Shown one piece after another: positions 17,976-28,000 of a stretch of DNA of 64,000 bases. Source of the DNA: Rhodospirillales bacterium. GTDB taxonomy: Bacteria; Pseudomonadota; Alphaproteobacteria; Rhodospirillales; Rhodospirillaceae. Below the pieces are notes generated by a model. It ran no database searches, was not told the origin of the DNA, and was given only the letters and a program-made list of their open reading frames with translations. Where the stretch lies: positions 186,001-250,000 of the forward strand of contig JANQEW010000008.1 in NCBI GenBank assembly GCA_028278135.1, read 5' to 3'. A program made the translations under genes and the position numbers. Within the stretch, counting starts at the first letter, position 1; each line of letters begins with the position of its first letter.

Positions 17976-19319
17976 GTGAGTGCGAATCCTATGTCACTAT
18001 CTCGCGTGTCAAATCGCCAAGGTAGCCCTACCGATGACATACTGGATCGGTTAGCAGCCTTGCACCCACAAGCCATTGACCTGTCCCTCGATCGAGTGTG
18101 GCGGCTTCTGCAGGCTCTTGACAATCCAGAAAATGCCCTACCGCCTGTGATCCACATAGCTGGTACCAATGGGAAGGGCTCTGTGGTGGCCTACCTGCGG
18201 GCCTTTCTAGAATCTGCCGGTCTGCTCGTGCATGCTTATACCTCACCGCATCTCGTTCGATTCAATGAACGCATTCGCGTTGCCGGGCGTCTTATAGACA
18301 ATTCCGCCTTGCTGGCACTGCTTGAAGAAGTGGAACACCTCAATGCGGGCCAGCCGATTACCCTTTTCGAGATCACTACCTGTGCCGCCTTTTTAGCCTT
18401 TGCACGGACTCCTGCTGACGTGGTGCTGTTGGAGACAGGACTTGGTGGGCGACTCGATGCGACTAATGTCATCGCAAAACCAACGCTCACGGTACTAACG
18501 CCCATTGCCATGGATCACGCCCAATATCTAGGTGGTCGGATCGAGGCGATTACCGCTGAGAAGTCTCACATTCTGAAGCCTGGGGTGGGTTGTATCAGCG
18601 CCAAGCAAGAGCGCAAGGTTGCCACCATCATAGAGCTACGTTCTTTGGAAGTGGGAGCGCCCGTGTGGCGTGAGGGGTGTGAATGGCATATCCGCACTGC
18701 CAAGGGCACAAGCATGATCTTTGAAGGGCTGCATGGCACGTTGAAGCTACCTTTGCCAGCACTAGCGGGTAATTTCCAGGTCCGTAATGCTGGCCTTGCC
18801 ATCGCAGCTGTCGAACGACTGCCATTCGTTGTTAAGACTCAACACGTGACTACCGGCCTTCAGATGGTAGAGTGGCCAGGTCGTCTACAGAGACTGACCA
18901 GGGGAGCGCTGGTTAAGAGTTTACCAACTGACTGGGAAATATGGATAGATGGTGGTCACAACCCTGCTGCCGCCGAGGCTCTCGCGCGGCATGCCCGCAA
19001 CTGGCGGGACAAGCCACTGACACTTATTGTCGGTATGCTTGGCACAAAGGATGCCGCCGGCTTCTTTCGGCCATTGATTCCGCGCGTTGCTCACATCCGC
19101 ACCGTGCCCATTCCGCACAAGCAAGCGACTCTGAGTGCTGAATCACTCGCAGCGCTAGCGGTGGCTCAGGGTCATCCAGACGCTAAACCCGCCGAATCGG
19201 TGACCACGGCCGTCGCCGGTATCGTTGCACGCTATAGAGAGCACCGCGGGCTCTCAGGGCGTATTCTCATCGCAGGCTCTCTTTATCTGATTGGTACCAT
19301 ATTAGTAGAAAATTCCTGA
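17976..19319 (+). CDS. folC: Folylpolyglutamate synthase / dihydrofolate synthase
   Basis: Mur-ligase-family enzyme adding glutamate to dihydropteroate and to folates. The FolC P-loop IAGTNGKGSV, the YTSPHLVRFNERIR segment, the ETGLGGRLDATN metal/nucleotide loop, and DGGHNPAAAEAL in the C-terminal domain are all present. The 447-aa length is usual. The start is uncertain: a GTG at 17976 or an ATG five codons later (17991), neither with a clear ribosome-binding site. accD, the frequent alphaproteobacterial neighbour upstream, is absent; tRNA-Gln lies downstream on the opposite strand. Confidence 0.93.
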   Translation: MSANPMSLSRVSNRQGSPTDDILDRLAALHPQAIDLSLDRVWRLLQALDNPENALPPVIHIAGTNGKGSVVAYLRAFLESAGLLVHAYTSPHLVRFNERIRVAGRLIDNSALLALLEEVEHLNAGQPITLFEITTCAAFLAFARTPADVVLLETGLGGRLDATNVIAKPTLTVLTPIAMDHAQYLGGRIEAITAEKSHILKPGVGCISAKQERKVATIIELRSLEVGAPVWREGCEWHIRTAKGTSMIFEGLHGTLKLPLPALAGNFQVRNAGLAIAAVERLPFVVKTQHVTTGLQMVEWPGRLQRLTRGALVKSLPTDWEIWIDGGHNPAAAEALARHARNWRDKPLTLIVGMLGTKDAAGFFRPLIPRVAHIRTVPIPHKQATLSAESLAALAVAQGHPDAKPAESVTTAVAGIVARYREHRGLSGRILIAGSLYLIGTILVENS

Positions 19320-19360
19320 TACATGTCCTTATAAAGGGCACACATAGTCTGGCAGATTAC

Positions 19361-19386
19361 TTTGGCTGGGGCATTTGGCTGGGGCG
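19361..19386. repeat. 13-bp tandem duplication of the tRNA-Gln 3' end
   Basis: TTTGGCTGGGGCA (19361-19373) is followed directly by TTTGGCTGGGGCG; one mismatch in 13. The second copy is the 3' end of the tRNA-Gln gene (its CCA and acceptor arm), so the duplication sits exactly at the end of a functional tRNA. Confidence 0.88.
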
Positions 19387-19449
19387 CCAGGATTCGAACC
19401 TGGGATCGCGGGACCAAAACCCGCTGCCTTACCACTTGGCTACGCCCCA
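19376..19449 (-). tRNA. tRNA-Gln (UUG)
   Basis: Full cloverleaf on the minus strand: acceptor TGGGGCG pairing with CGCCCCA, anticodon stem GCGGG/CCCGC around TTTTGGT giving anticodon UUG, T arm with GGTTCGAATCC, and an encoded GCCA end. It starts 22 bp downstream of the frdD stop on the same strand, so it may be co-transcribed with the fumarate reductase operon. Confidence 0.95.
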
Positions 19450-19471
19450 CTCTTCCCCATGGAAGATTTCC

Positions 19472-19819
19472 TCAGATTCTCAACAACGCCACCACTGCAG
19501 TGATGGTGAGAGTCGCTGCGAGACTGTAGACAACTCCCGCTACGAGCCTATCAGCGCGCACACCCAGATCGTGGACTGTGATGCGCGTTCTGTGCGCTGC
19601 GTGCCAAGCCGGCAGAGAGACGAACACGAAAAGGATAAGCTTGCCCAGCCATGTGCCCGCAAAAGTGACAGCACGATTGTAGGATAAACTTTCCGGCGGT
19701 AGGATTCCCAAAGGGACTGCGACGCCAGTGACGAAAATCAGCACAGGCATGATCAGGGCAGCAAGTGTACCACCCGCAGCAAACGGGCCCCAGATAATGG
19801 GCTTATGTGATTGAGCCAT
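19472..19819 (-). CDS. frdD: Fumarate reductase membrane anchor subunit D
   Basis: Small hydrophobic anchor of quinol:fumarate reductase. It resembles enterobacterial FrdD along its length: IIWGPFAAGGTLAALIMPVLIF, VAVPLGILPPESLSY, and LPAWHAAHRTRITVHDLGV, with three predicted membrane helices and 115 aa. With FrdC it would form the heme-free membrane domain that binds the quinone. It follows frdC by only 3 bp and is the last gene of frdABCD; tRNA-Gln lies just downstream. SdhD-type heme-binding sequence is not seen. Confidence 0.9.
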   Translation of the reverse strand: MAQSHKPIIWGPFAAGGTLAALIMPVLIFVTGVAVPLGILPPESLSYNRAVTFAGTWLGKLILFVFVSLPAWHAAHRTRITVHDLGVRADRLVAGVVYSLAATLTITAVVALLRI

Positions 19820-19822
19820 CTC

Positions 19823-20221
19823 TCATGCCCCTACTACTATGACGGAGAATAGAATAACTAGTGAGACTGCTGCCCAAGCAGCGTAATGTACACGAATGAT
19901 CAGGGAACCAGATACGAAATCGTCTCCCTTCATCAAGGGCATAGCCTGTGGTGTCACGTTGAACCACGTGGCGCTGTGATAAAAGGCAAAGGCTAAGGCA
20001 AAAAGATGGAAGACGAGTGCTCCAGGAGTCCGCAAGGTCGCCATGAAAAGATCGAACGATTCCTGGCCTTCAGAAAGATTTAACAATCCGAAAGAGAGAA
20101 TGGCCGTATATATACCTATAAAGATACATGTGACCTCACGTATTATATAACGCTTGTAACGGTCATGCTTCCTGTACCAGGAGGTCTTTGGAACAGGGCG
20201 GATATATGGTTTACGGCTCAT
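19823..20221 (-). CDS. frdC: Fumarate reductase membrane anchor subunit C
   Basis: Second hydrophobic anchor of the fumarate reductase complex. The N-terminus follows the FrdC pattern (RKPYIRPVPKTSWYRKHDRY, then YIIREVT with the conserved glutamate next to the quinone site in E. coli FrdC). It continues with LFALAFAFYHSATWFNVTPQAMP and ends in a third helix; three membrane segments, 132 aa. It overlaps frdB by 4 bp and precedes frdD by 3 bp, so the four subunits are coupled. The family is normally a type D (heme-free) anchor. Confidence 0.91.
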   Translation of the reverse strand: MSRKPYIRPVPKTSWYRKHDRYKRYIIREVTCIFIGIYTAILSFGLLNLSEGQESFDLFMATLRTPGALVFHLFALAFAFYHSATWFNVTPQAMPLMKGDDFVSGSLIIRVHYAAWAAVSLVILFSVIVVGA

Positions 20222-20958
20222 CTCTTCCCTCCCAGTAACCTCAGGAAGTAGTCCTTGGTGCTGGTGATTTTCATCTGCTGCACTGCAGAGGCAGGATCCA
20301 CATGCTTAGGACAAACCTCAGAGCAGGCACCGACGAAAGAGCATTCCCAGACACCTTCATGCGAGGCCACCATTTCCTGGCGCATGGCATAACCCTCGTC
20401 ACGACTATCAAGATTATAGCGATGAGCCAAAGCCAGGGCAGATGGACCGATAAAATCGGTGTTCAGAGCATACTGTGGGCACGCTGCATAACACAGTAAA
20501 CAATTTATACATAGCGTGTACTGCTTGAATCTCTTGAGCTGAGCTTTTGTCTGCAGATAAGTCCCTTCTTCAACTGGCTTTTCCGTCTTGCGGATGATGT
20601 AAGGCTTGAGACTTTTCAATTTCTCAAGGAAATCATCTATCACAACAACGAGGTCTCGCTCTATTGGAAAGTTTAAGAGCGGCTCTACCCGCACTGTGTC
20701 ACCCATTTCACGCAGAAATGTTTTGCACGCGAGCATGGGCTCGCCGTTGACCATCATACCACAGCTGCCACACACAGCCATGTGACAGGACCAACGATAG
20801 GAAAGACTCGAGTCGATGTTATTTTTGATGTAATCCAATGCGTCCAGGACAACCCACTCCTGAGGACACGGGACCCTATAGCTCTGCAAGACAGGGTCTG
20901 AATCTCTCTCAGGACGATAGCGCAGAACTTCCATCGTTATAGTACGTACTTCACTCAT
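20218..20958 (-). CDS. frdB: Fumarate reductase iron-sulfur subunit
   Basis: Electron-transfer subunit between the quinone site and the flavin. The [2Fe-2S] cysteines lie at residues 58, 63, 66 and 78 ([16 protein letters not shown], then LACKTF). The [4Fe-4S] motif [11 protein letters not shown] starts at residue 150, and the third cluster lies in [17 protein letters not shown]. Length 246 aa is close to E. coli FrdB. It overlaps frdA and frdC by 4 bp each. Sequence wording ([26 protein letters not shown]) is of the FrdB rather than SdhB group. Confidence 0.95.
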   Translation of the reverse strand: MSEVRTITMEVLRYRPERDSDPVLQSYRVPCPQEWVVLDALDYIKNNIDSSLSYRWSCHMAVCGSCGMMVNGEPMLACKTFLREMGDTVRVEPLLNFPIERDLVVVIDDFLEKLKSLKPYIIRKTEKPVEEGTYLQTKAQLKRFKQYTLCINCLLCYAACPQYALNTDFIGPSALALAHRYNLDSRDEGYAMRQEMVASHEGVWECSFVGACSEVCPKHVDPASAVQQMKITSTKDYFLRLLGGKR

Positions 20959-22724
20959 TGTTCTACTGACCCCCCTGCCGCTTCACCGTAAACACGCTCC
21001 GCGGGTTGTGATTTTGTAATTATAACAGGAAGATAATCTATACGTGGTGGAGCGCTCCCGTTGTGATAAGCCACAGTATGCTTGAGAAAATTAACATCAT
21101 CCCGCCTTTCGTAATCAAGACGCTGATGGGCACCACGGGATTCGGTGCGCAAGAGAGCCCCGTAGACAACAGTCTCGGCGATGTCAAGCATCGCGCCGAG
21201 TTCCAGTGTGTAGATCAAGTCCGTGTTAAAAATAGACGATTTGTCCTCGATCTCTATCGAGGCATAGCGTTCGCGCAGTTCACTAATTCTGCTACAGCAC
21301 GTCTTGAGCGATTCTTCTTCACGATAAATCCCTGCACCCTCTTCAAGAGCTCTGGCCATACTCGTCCGCAGATCCGCCGCCCTTTCCTTACCACCACTTC
21401 TCCGGAAAATTTCAGCCACCCGAGCGTTCGCAGCCGCCGCTCTGTCGCGCGCTACATCACCCTTAGCTTCGCGCCCCTCGCTCCTGGCATAGGCCGCGGC
21501 CTGCCGACCGGCGATGGCGCCGAACACTAGTAACTCTCCCAGAGAATTAGACCCTAAACGATTGGCGCCATTGATAGAAACACACGCGCACTCCCCCGCA
21601 GCCCATAAACCTTTGATGGGAGTCGCCGCATTGATGTCCGTATGAATTCCACCCATCATATAGTGAATAACAGGGCGTACTGGTACTGGGTCAGTGACCG
21701 GATCGACGTTGATGTAACTCTTTGCGAGATCTCTTATAAAGGGGAGACGCTCATCTATCTTTTTCTCTCCAAGGTGACGCATGTCGAGATAGACCATGTC
21801 CCCGTAAGGAGTCTTGACCGTGCGCCCCTTGCGCTGCTCATGCCAGAATGCCTGTGACAGGCGATCACGCGGCCCCAGCTCCATGGCTTTCAGTCTTGGT
21901 TCTTGTGTAGAGGGTCCTAAACCATAGTCCTGCAAATAACGATAACCATCCTTGTTGATCAGATAACCACCTTCCCCACGGCAGCCTTCCGTGAGGAGAA
22001 TACCTGTAATGGGCAGGCCTGTTGGGTGGTATTGGACGAACTCCATATCTTTGAGAGGCACGCCGACACGATAGGCCATAGCCATGCCATCACCTGTTTT
22101 GATACCTCCGTTTGTCGTAAACGGAAAAATACGGCCCCCACCCCCAGAACAGATGATGACTCCCTTACTCTGGAAGGCATGCATCTTACCAGTTCGCATT
22201 TCGATCGCTGTCACGCCATGACAACGCCCATCGGCGACCAGAAGGTCTGTCGAGTAGAACTCATCAAACCGCTGAATTGATGGGTACTTGAGCGACGTCT
22301 GGAAAAGTGTGTGTAGAAGATGAAAGCCTGTCTTGTCAGCGGCAAACCAAGTCCGCTTGATCTTCATACCGCCGAAAGGGCGCACAGCCACCTTGCCGTC
22401 CCATTCGCGACTCCACGGACACCCCCAGTGTTCCAGCCGTGTCAGTTCTGTAGGAATCGTATTGACGAACAAGTCTACGGCATCCTGGTCAGTGAGCCAG
22501 TCACCTCCAGACACGGTATCGTGAAAATGGTACTCCAAGCTGTCATTTTCTCTGGCCACAGCCGCAGCACCTCCTTCCGCTGCCACAGTGTGACTCCGCA
22601 TGGGATAGACCTTAGAGATCAGAGCAATACTGAGTGACGGATCTGCTTCGGCAACAGCGATGGCCGCACGCAACCCAGCGCCCCCTGCGCCAATAATGGC
22701 AATATCTGTCTGAATCGTTTCCAT
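20955..22724 (-). CDS. frdA: Fumarate reductase flavoprotein subunit
   Basis: Catalytic subunit reducing fumarate to succinate, with covalently bound FAD. The dinucleotide fold ([14 protein letters not shown]), the FAD-linking histidine at residue 45 ([10 protein letters not shown]), [52 protein letters not shown] with the active-site arginine, and MMGGIHTD are all present. The match to enterobacterial FrdA runs along nearly the entire protein, including [13 protein letters not shown] and [21 protein letters not shown]. Length 589 aa. It heads frdABCD and is divergent from the COQ10-like gene and rquA, which implies rhodoquinol as the electron donor. Confidence 0.96.
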   Translation of the reverse strand: METIQTDIAIIGAGGAGLRAAIAVAEADPSLSIALISKVYPMRSHTVAAEGGAAAVARENDSLEYHFHDTVSGGDWLTDQDAVDLFVNTIPTELTRLEHWGCPWSREWDGKVAVRPFGGMKIKRTWFAADKTGFHLLHTLFQTSLKYPSIQRFDEFYSTDLLVADGRCHGVTAIEMRTGKMHAFQSKGVIICSGGGGRIFPFTTNGGIKTGDGMAMAYRVGVPLKDMEFVQYHPTGLPITGILLTEGCRGEGGYLINKDGYRYLQDYGLGPSTQEPRLKAMELGPRDRLSQAFWHEQRKGRTVKTPYGDMVYLDMRHLGEKKIDERLPFIRDLAKSYINVDPVTDPVPVRPVIHYMMGGIHTDINAATPIKGLWAAGECACVSINGANRLGSNSLGELLVFGAIAGRQAAAYARSEGREAKGDVARDRAAAANARVAEIFRRSGGKERAADLRTSMARALEEGAGIYREEESLKTCCSRISELRERYASIEIEDKSSIFNTDLIYTLELGAMLDIAETVVYGALLRTESRGAHQRLDYERRDDVNFLKHTVAYHNGSAPPRIDYLPVIITKSQPAERVYGEAAGGSVEQ

Positions 22725-23190
22725 CTTTAGAGACTTCCCTTCCCCAAGGGTCGATCATACCCTTCATGGGTGCATAATCCTTCTTTGTCGGAAGACCAAC
22801 ATATAAAAGCATAAGTACCTGTCAACACAGCTGGCAGTACGTCATGCCGTTTGAATGCACACGAGGACATGATTAACTCTGGACTGAATTCTCATCCTAT
22901 GATGAGAATGAGCTGACACGAGACAAATTGTGCTGAACTGCTACGTATAAAGCAGTTGATATTGAGTGAAAGAAGAAAACCTCCTTTTTTTGTGCAATGC
23001 AATATTGCATTGCACAAATATAAAACACCGAGTCATCTCTGCCTTGACAGGCGATCAAGATATCGCGACAAAGAATTTCATGAAAGATACTTATGAGCCC
23101 ATCCTCTTACCAATGAAGATATACGAATACTATATCTAAAGATATAAAACATTTTCCTCTTGTGGGACATGATTCAGGGAAGGACAGCAC
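22725..23190. promoter_or_regulatory. Divergent frd / coq10-rquA control region
   Basis: 466 AT-rich bp between frdA (minus) and the COQ10-like gene (plus). It holds three inverted repeats: ATTCTCATC/GATGAGAAT at 22888-22909, AACTGCT/AGCAGTT at 22936-22957, and a perfect 30-bp palindrome at 22989-23018. TTGAC-N5-ATCAA at 23044-23058 resembles an FNR/CRP-type site but its spacing is one base too long. No gene is visible. Confidence 0.6.
22989..23018. promoter_or_regulatory. Perfect 30-bp palindrome (candidate operator)
   Basis: Half-site TTTGTGCAATGCAAT is followed with no spacer by its exact reverse complement. Nested TGCAAT/ATTGCA half-sites resemble alphaproteobacterial Fur/Mur-type boxes. 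It lies about 265 bp upstream of frdA and about 170 bp upstream of the COQ10-like gene. With no loop it is a poor terminator, so an operator is more likely. Confidence 0.6.
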
Positions 23191-23781
23191 ATGTCAATTC
23201 ATGCTGTTGAGCGTTTCTTGCCATATACATCAGAGCAATTGTTTGATTTAGTTGCAGACGTTGAACGCTACCCAGATTTTTTGCCCTTCTGGGTGACAGT
23301 AAACGTGTGGAAAAGGCAGGATAATGTGTATTATACTCATCAGGTGCTTGGCCTGACATTATTCCTGCAGCAGGAATTCCAGTCCAGAACAACCTTGAAC
23401 AGGCCTGAGCACATCAATATTAGTTCTCTTGACAGACCATTTAGGAACCTTGACATGAACTGGTACTTTGTGCCAGCAGCTGAAGGGGGCACGCACGTTC
23501 GCTTACTGATAGACTTTCAATTACGCGCCGATCGCTGTAACGTGTTAAGTCGCTTCCTCTCAGAGGAAGGTATCCGCTATCTTGTGGATACTTTTGAAGG
23601 TCGCGCTTTACAACTTTTCGGTGCTATTCCCTTAGGCCATCTGTCTTGTGACAGACATGCTGTCAAGGAAGTGCGTGGGTCTACAACGCAACACCCTGTT
23701 CGGCATCCTCCCACGCGTCGCGTCCGCCCAGCGGGACGTCCTGGTATCCCCTCTGCTCTCTGGCCTCCTATCGTGTGCTAG
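23191..23781 (+). CDS. COQ10/RatA-type START-domain protein, ubiquinone-binding
   Basis: Polyketide-cyclase/START-fold protein of the COQ10/RatA group, thought to bind or chaperone ubiquinone for respiration. The family core is present: YTSEQLFDLVADVERYPDFLPFW, SRTTLNRPEHINI, LDRPFRNLDMNWYFVP and VDFQL-type strands, ending near FEGRALQLFG. The remaining 45 or so residues are basic and Pro-rich and lie beyond the usual family end (about 150 aa), so the natural stop may have been lost. It is divergent from frdA and 125 bp upstream of rquA, which places it in a quinone-linked operon. Confidence 0.85.
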   Translation: MSIHAVERFLPYTSEQLFDLVADVERYPDFLPFWVTVNVWKRQDNVYYTHQVLGLTLFLQQEFQSRTTLNRPEHINISSLDRPFRNLDMNWYFVPAAEGGTHVRLLIDFQLRADRCNVLSRFLSEEGIRYLVDTFEGRALQLFGAIPLGHLSCDRHAVKEVRGSTTQHPVRHPPTRRVRPAGRPGIPSALWPPIVC

Positions 23782-23906
23782 CCGTCTTTGGAGACTGGCG
23801 TTCCTGCGACTATGAGGAAAACATGAGGTGGAGGATCATTCTGAGGGGAAAGCATTCTGAGCGGCAGTCTTCCGGTTATTCCGGGAGAGGAGGAAGGGAA
23901 AAGTTG

Positions 23907-24716
23907 ATGTACCCAGTCCAAGCTGCGACCGTGCATCAGAAAAAAGAGAAAGATCGGGTTGTGGCGGAGTCTGTGGCCGCTGAGGCAGGTGTTCTCCCTT
24001 TTGCGTCCGACTCCTCTTCGGTCGGAATTCCGGACTATCTGCGGGATGTTTACCATTGGGCGTATCTGAGCAGTCTCGGCCGAGCGGTCTTCGACCATCC
24101 TCTAGTGGTCCATGCCATTCTGTGGGGGAACATGCACCGCCTCACAAGGGCTATGGTCACGGAGGTCAAGCCGGGACAGTCCGTCTTACAACCTGCATGT
24201 GTCTATGGAAATTTTTCCCTTATTTTAGCAGAGGCTATTGGAACGTTAGGGCGGCTCGTTGTGACTGATATAGCACCTCTTCAAGTTACAAACGCGCGGC
24301 GCAAATTGGGGCACTTATCCCATGTGACCGTTCAACTCAGTGACGCTGCGAGACCGCCTGGCGGTCCCTATGATGTCGTGGCCTGCTTCTTCCTGCTACA
24401 TGAGGTCCCAGAAGACTATAAACATCGAATCGTCGATGCATTGCTGAGTGTAGTCACGCCGGGTGGCAAAGTGGTGTTTATCGATTATCACCAACCGTGG
24501 CCACTCCATCCGTTAAAGCCGTTGATGAGTTTGGTCTTCAATACTCTGGAACCCTTTGCAGGGGCATTGTGGCAGCGAGAAATCAATAGCTATGGCTTTC
24601 TGACGGAACATTTCTCTTGGCACAAGGAGACGTTCTTCGGGGGTCTCTATCAGAAGGTGGTTGCCCAACATAGGGCTGCGGATGGCTGCTGTTCTTGGGC
24701 GGAAGATCGCAGATGA
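23907..24716 (+). CDS. rquA: Rhodoquinone biosynthesis protein RquA
   Basis: Converts ubiquinone to rhodoquinone, replacing a methoxy group by an amino group with S-adenosylmethionine as donor (known for the family). It has a methyltransferase-like Rossmann fold, but the usual glycine-rich SAM loop is replaced by ACVYGNFS (residues 97-104), the RquA hallmark. Also present are IPDYLRDVYHWAYL and ILWGNMHRL (residues 41-79), a ribose-binding acid at D121, and FFLLHEVPED with VVTPGGKVVFIDYH. AGGAGGAAGGG at 23888-23898 selects the ATG at 23907 (269 aa). The divergent frdABCD is the expected user of rhodoquinol. An ordinary UbiE-type methyltransferase is less likely. Confidence 0.85.
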   Translation: MYPVQAATVHQKKEKDRVVAESVAAEAGVLPFASDSSSVGIPDYLRDVYHWAYLSSLGRAVFDHPLVVHAILWGNMHRLTRAMVTEVKPGQSVLQPACVYGNFSLILAEAIGTLGRLVVTDIAPLQVTNARRKLGHLSHVTVQLSDAARPPGGPYDVVACFFLLHEVPEDYKHRIVDALLSVVTPGGKVVFIDYHQPWPLHPLKPLMSLVFNTLEPFAGALWQREINSYGFLTEHFSWHKETFFGGLYQKVVAQHRAADGCCSWAEDRR

Positions 24717-25037
24717 TTCTGCTGGCCGCCGCATAGGCGATAGCGATTGGCGGCCTTCATCACGGGCGGTCCTCTCCTGACCTACTGACTGACGAGAAAA
24801 GTGCGGCACACTTGGCATGCACCTGTCTAAGCTAGTGTGGCTGTCGGGCCGCGTGCCTTTTGAGGCTCACCACTCAGCTGCTACCAGTTCTGCGACGCAT
24901 GAACGCTATACGATGCTCAGGGACTCCCCCAAGCGACGCCGGCCATGCATGCTGGGCTTGTCTGCGCTAGGACAGGTACGTCAAGCCGGGGGAGCCCCCA
25001 TCCTTGTCGCTAATCAATTTTTTTTTAGGGAATTTGC
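24717..25037 (+). other. Gene-free stretch rquA/dnaE
   Basis: 321 bp without a convincing gene. An inverted repeat (GGCCGCC at 24724-24730 and GGCGGCC at 24749-24755) just after rquA could form a hairpin, but no T-run follows, so its role as a terminator is uncertain. Confidence 0.5.
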
Positions 25038-28000
25038 ATGACATATTCTCCATTTGTTCATCTTCGTACTCACACGGCCTATTCTCTTTCAGAAGGCGCC
25101 ATCACCATCAAGGAATTGATACAGCTCTGCAGGGCTATGACACTGCCCGCAGTGGCTATCACTGACACGAACAATCTCTTTGGGGCTATGGAATTTTCTT
25201 CCGCATGCACTGAGGCGGGTCTTCAACCAATCATAGGCTGCCAGCTTGCTTTCCAAGACGATGACATAGCACGTCTGTCCCATGAGCAGTGCACGCTTGG
25301 ATCCATCGTGCTGCTGGTACAAAACAGTATGGGCTATGCAAACATGCTGAAAATCGTCAGTCAGTCGTATTTACAACATAATAATAATATTCACATATCA
25401 TATAATATGTTAAGTGGTAATTCTGATGGATTATTGCTATTAACTGGTGGTGCATCCGGCCCTATTGGCCGTCTACTCACTAAGAGCAGGCCAGAAAAGG
25501 CCAGGGGGATGCTGGAAAAGCTGACATCTCTCTTCCCGGGTAGGACATATGTGGAAATCCAGCGTCATGGTTTGTCTGAAGAAGATCGCACTGAAAAGCC
25601 TTTGATCGAACTGGCATATACGATGGGACTGCCAATAGTGGCAACAAATGAAGCTTTTTTCGCAACACCTGATATGTATGAAGCACATGATGTCCTGTTG
25701 TGTATCGCCAGCGGGGCTTACTTGGGACAGGACGACCGTCGTCGTCTGACTCCAGAACATCATTTCAAGACAGCCGAAGCAATGCGTGCTCTGTTCGCCG
25801 ACCTCCCAGAAGCTTTCAACAATACCCTAACCGTGGCGCAACGCTGCTCCTTCGTGGTAGAAAAGCGCAAGCCACTCCTGCCGCCCTTTCGAACAGATTC
25901 CGCTTGCAGTGAGGGAAGCGAACTGCGTGCCCGTGCCAGCGCCGGTCTAGAAAAACGCTTGAAGAATATGGCGCCCAAGACGGAAGAGCCGTCTGCTCAT
26001 GTACATCCTGTACAGAACGCACAGTCTTATTGGGAGAGGCTAAAACACGAGCTCTCAATCATTGAGCAGATGGGTTTCCCTGGCTACTTCCTCATCGTTG
26101 CTGATTTCATTCAGTGGGCTAAGGCAAACGACGTGCCAGTGGGGCCAGGGCGTGGCTCAGGTGCTGGATCTCTAGTGGCGTGGGCGCTGACTATCACAGA
26201 TCTCGATCCCTTGCGATTCGGACTTCTCTTCGAGCGCTTTCTCAATCCTGAGCGGGTCTCTATGCCTGACTTTGACATAGACTTCTGTCAGGAACGCAGG
26301 GATCGCGTGATTCGCTATGTCCAGGATCGGTATGGTTACATGAACGTCGCCCAGATCATCACTTTTGGCAAACTGCAAGCGCGTGCTGTGCTGCGCGATG
26401 TCGGCCGTGTGCTGCAGATGCCTTATGGGCTGGTTGATCGTATCTGCAAGCTCGTGCCCAACAACCCGGCTCATCCTACGCCGCTCAAAGATGCCATGGA
26501 GCGGGAACCAAAACTGCGCGAGTTGCAGATCTCGGAACCTGTCGTGGCACAAATGCTCGATATAGGCGTGAAACTTGAGGGTCTGTACCGTCATGTCTCC
26601 ACTCATGCCGCTGGTGTCGTCATCGGGGACCGCAGACTTGACGCCTTAGTGCCGCTCTATCAGGACTCACGTTCTGATATGCCCGTGACTCAGTTTAACA
26701 TGAAATGGGTGGAAAGCGCTGGTCTGGTGAAGTTTGATTTTCTTGGATTGAAGACATTAACAGTCATTTCACGCACAATTGAATTTATTGAAAATAATAG
26801 AGGAATGCGATTACATCTTACAAGTATTCCTTACAATGATCAAGCAACCTTCAATCTTCTCTCTCAAGGTAATACATGTGGGGTATTTCAATTAGAAAGT
26901 GCAGGAATGCGAGACGTACTGCGCAGCATGAAACCGGACTCGCTGGAAGATATTATTGCTGTTGTTGCTCTGTACAGGCCTGGTCCTATGGATCACATCT
27001 CCTCCTACATACGCCGCAAGCACGGCAAAGAAAGCCCTGATTACCTCCACCCTGTCTTGGAACCCATCTTGCAGGAGACATATGGCATCGTGGTCTACCA
27101 GGAGCAGGTCATGCAGATTGCCCAGGCGCTCGCAGGCTACTCGTTGGGGGGAGCAGATCTCTTACGGCGTGCCATGGGTAAGAAGATTAAAGAGGCAATG
27201 GAAGCCCAGCGGAAGATCTTTGTGGATGGCGCTGTGGCAAGGGGTGTCCCGCCGAACAAGGCTGCAGAGGTGTTCGACCTCGTCGCAAAGTTCGCCGAGT
27301 ACGGGTTCAATAAATCGCATGCGGCTGCTTACGCTGTGATCGCCTATCAGACTGCCTACCTCAAGACAAACTATCCGGTTGAGTTCATGGCTGCGACCAT
27401 GACATTAGACATGCATAACACAGAAAAGTTGCTCCTTTTCCGACAGGAACTGAGACGATTGAACATCCCAATATTGCCGCCTGACATTAACCACTCAGAG
27501 GCTATTTTCACCGTTGAAGGTCACGCGATTCGCTACGCCTTAGGGGCCATCCGCAATGTTGGCGTTGGCACTATGGAAGCTCTAGTAGAAGAGCGCGCCC
27601 GGAATGGCCTCTTTCACAACATCACAGATTTCATTAGTCGCCTTGATCCCCGGATACTGAATAAAAGGCAGGTCGAGAATCTCGTCAAGGCAGGCGCCCT
27701 AGACACTCTGGAACAGAATCGAGCGCGTTTGTTTGATGGAGTCGAGAGACTGGTGCGCGCTGCAATGGCCATGACTCAGGAGCGGACAGGCAGGCAGGTC
27801 AATTTGTTCGATAGCACAGCACAAGCGGCACCCCCCCTGACACTACAGAATCGTGTCCATTGGTCGCCAATGGAAAGACTCGAGCGTGAGCGTGAGGCGA
27901 TTGGTTTTTACCTGTCAGAACATCCCATGGATGTCTACGGATCAATTATGGACAAACTGCAGGTACAATCTCTGGCAGAAGTCAGACGACAACTAGAGTG

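Noticed and set aside
19472-22724. Succinate dehydrogenase sdhCDAB
   Set aside because: Gene order (A-B-C-D), heme-free anchors and wording of all four subunits follow FrdABCD, not SdhCDAB.
23044-23058. FNR-type box upstream of frd
   Set aside because: TTGAC-N5-ATCAA has a spacer one base longer than the consensus; kept only as a remark in the region entry.
23907-24716. Ordinary UbiE-type methyltransferase
   Set aside because: The glycine-rich SAM loop is replaced by ACVYGNFS and the N-terminal IPDYLRDVYHWAYL block matches RquA.
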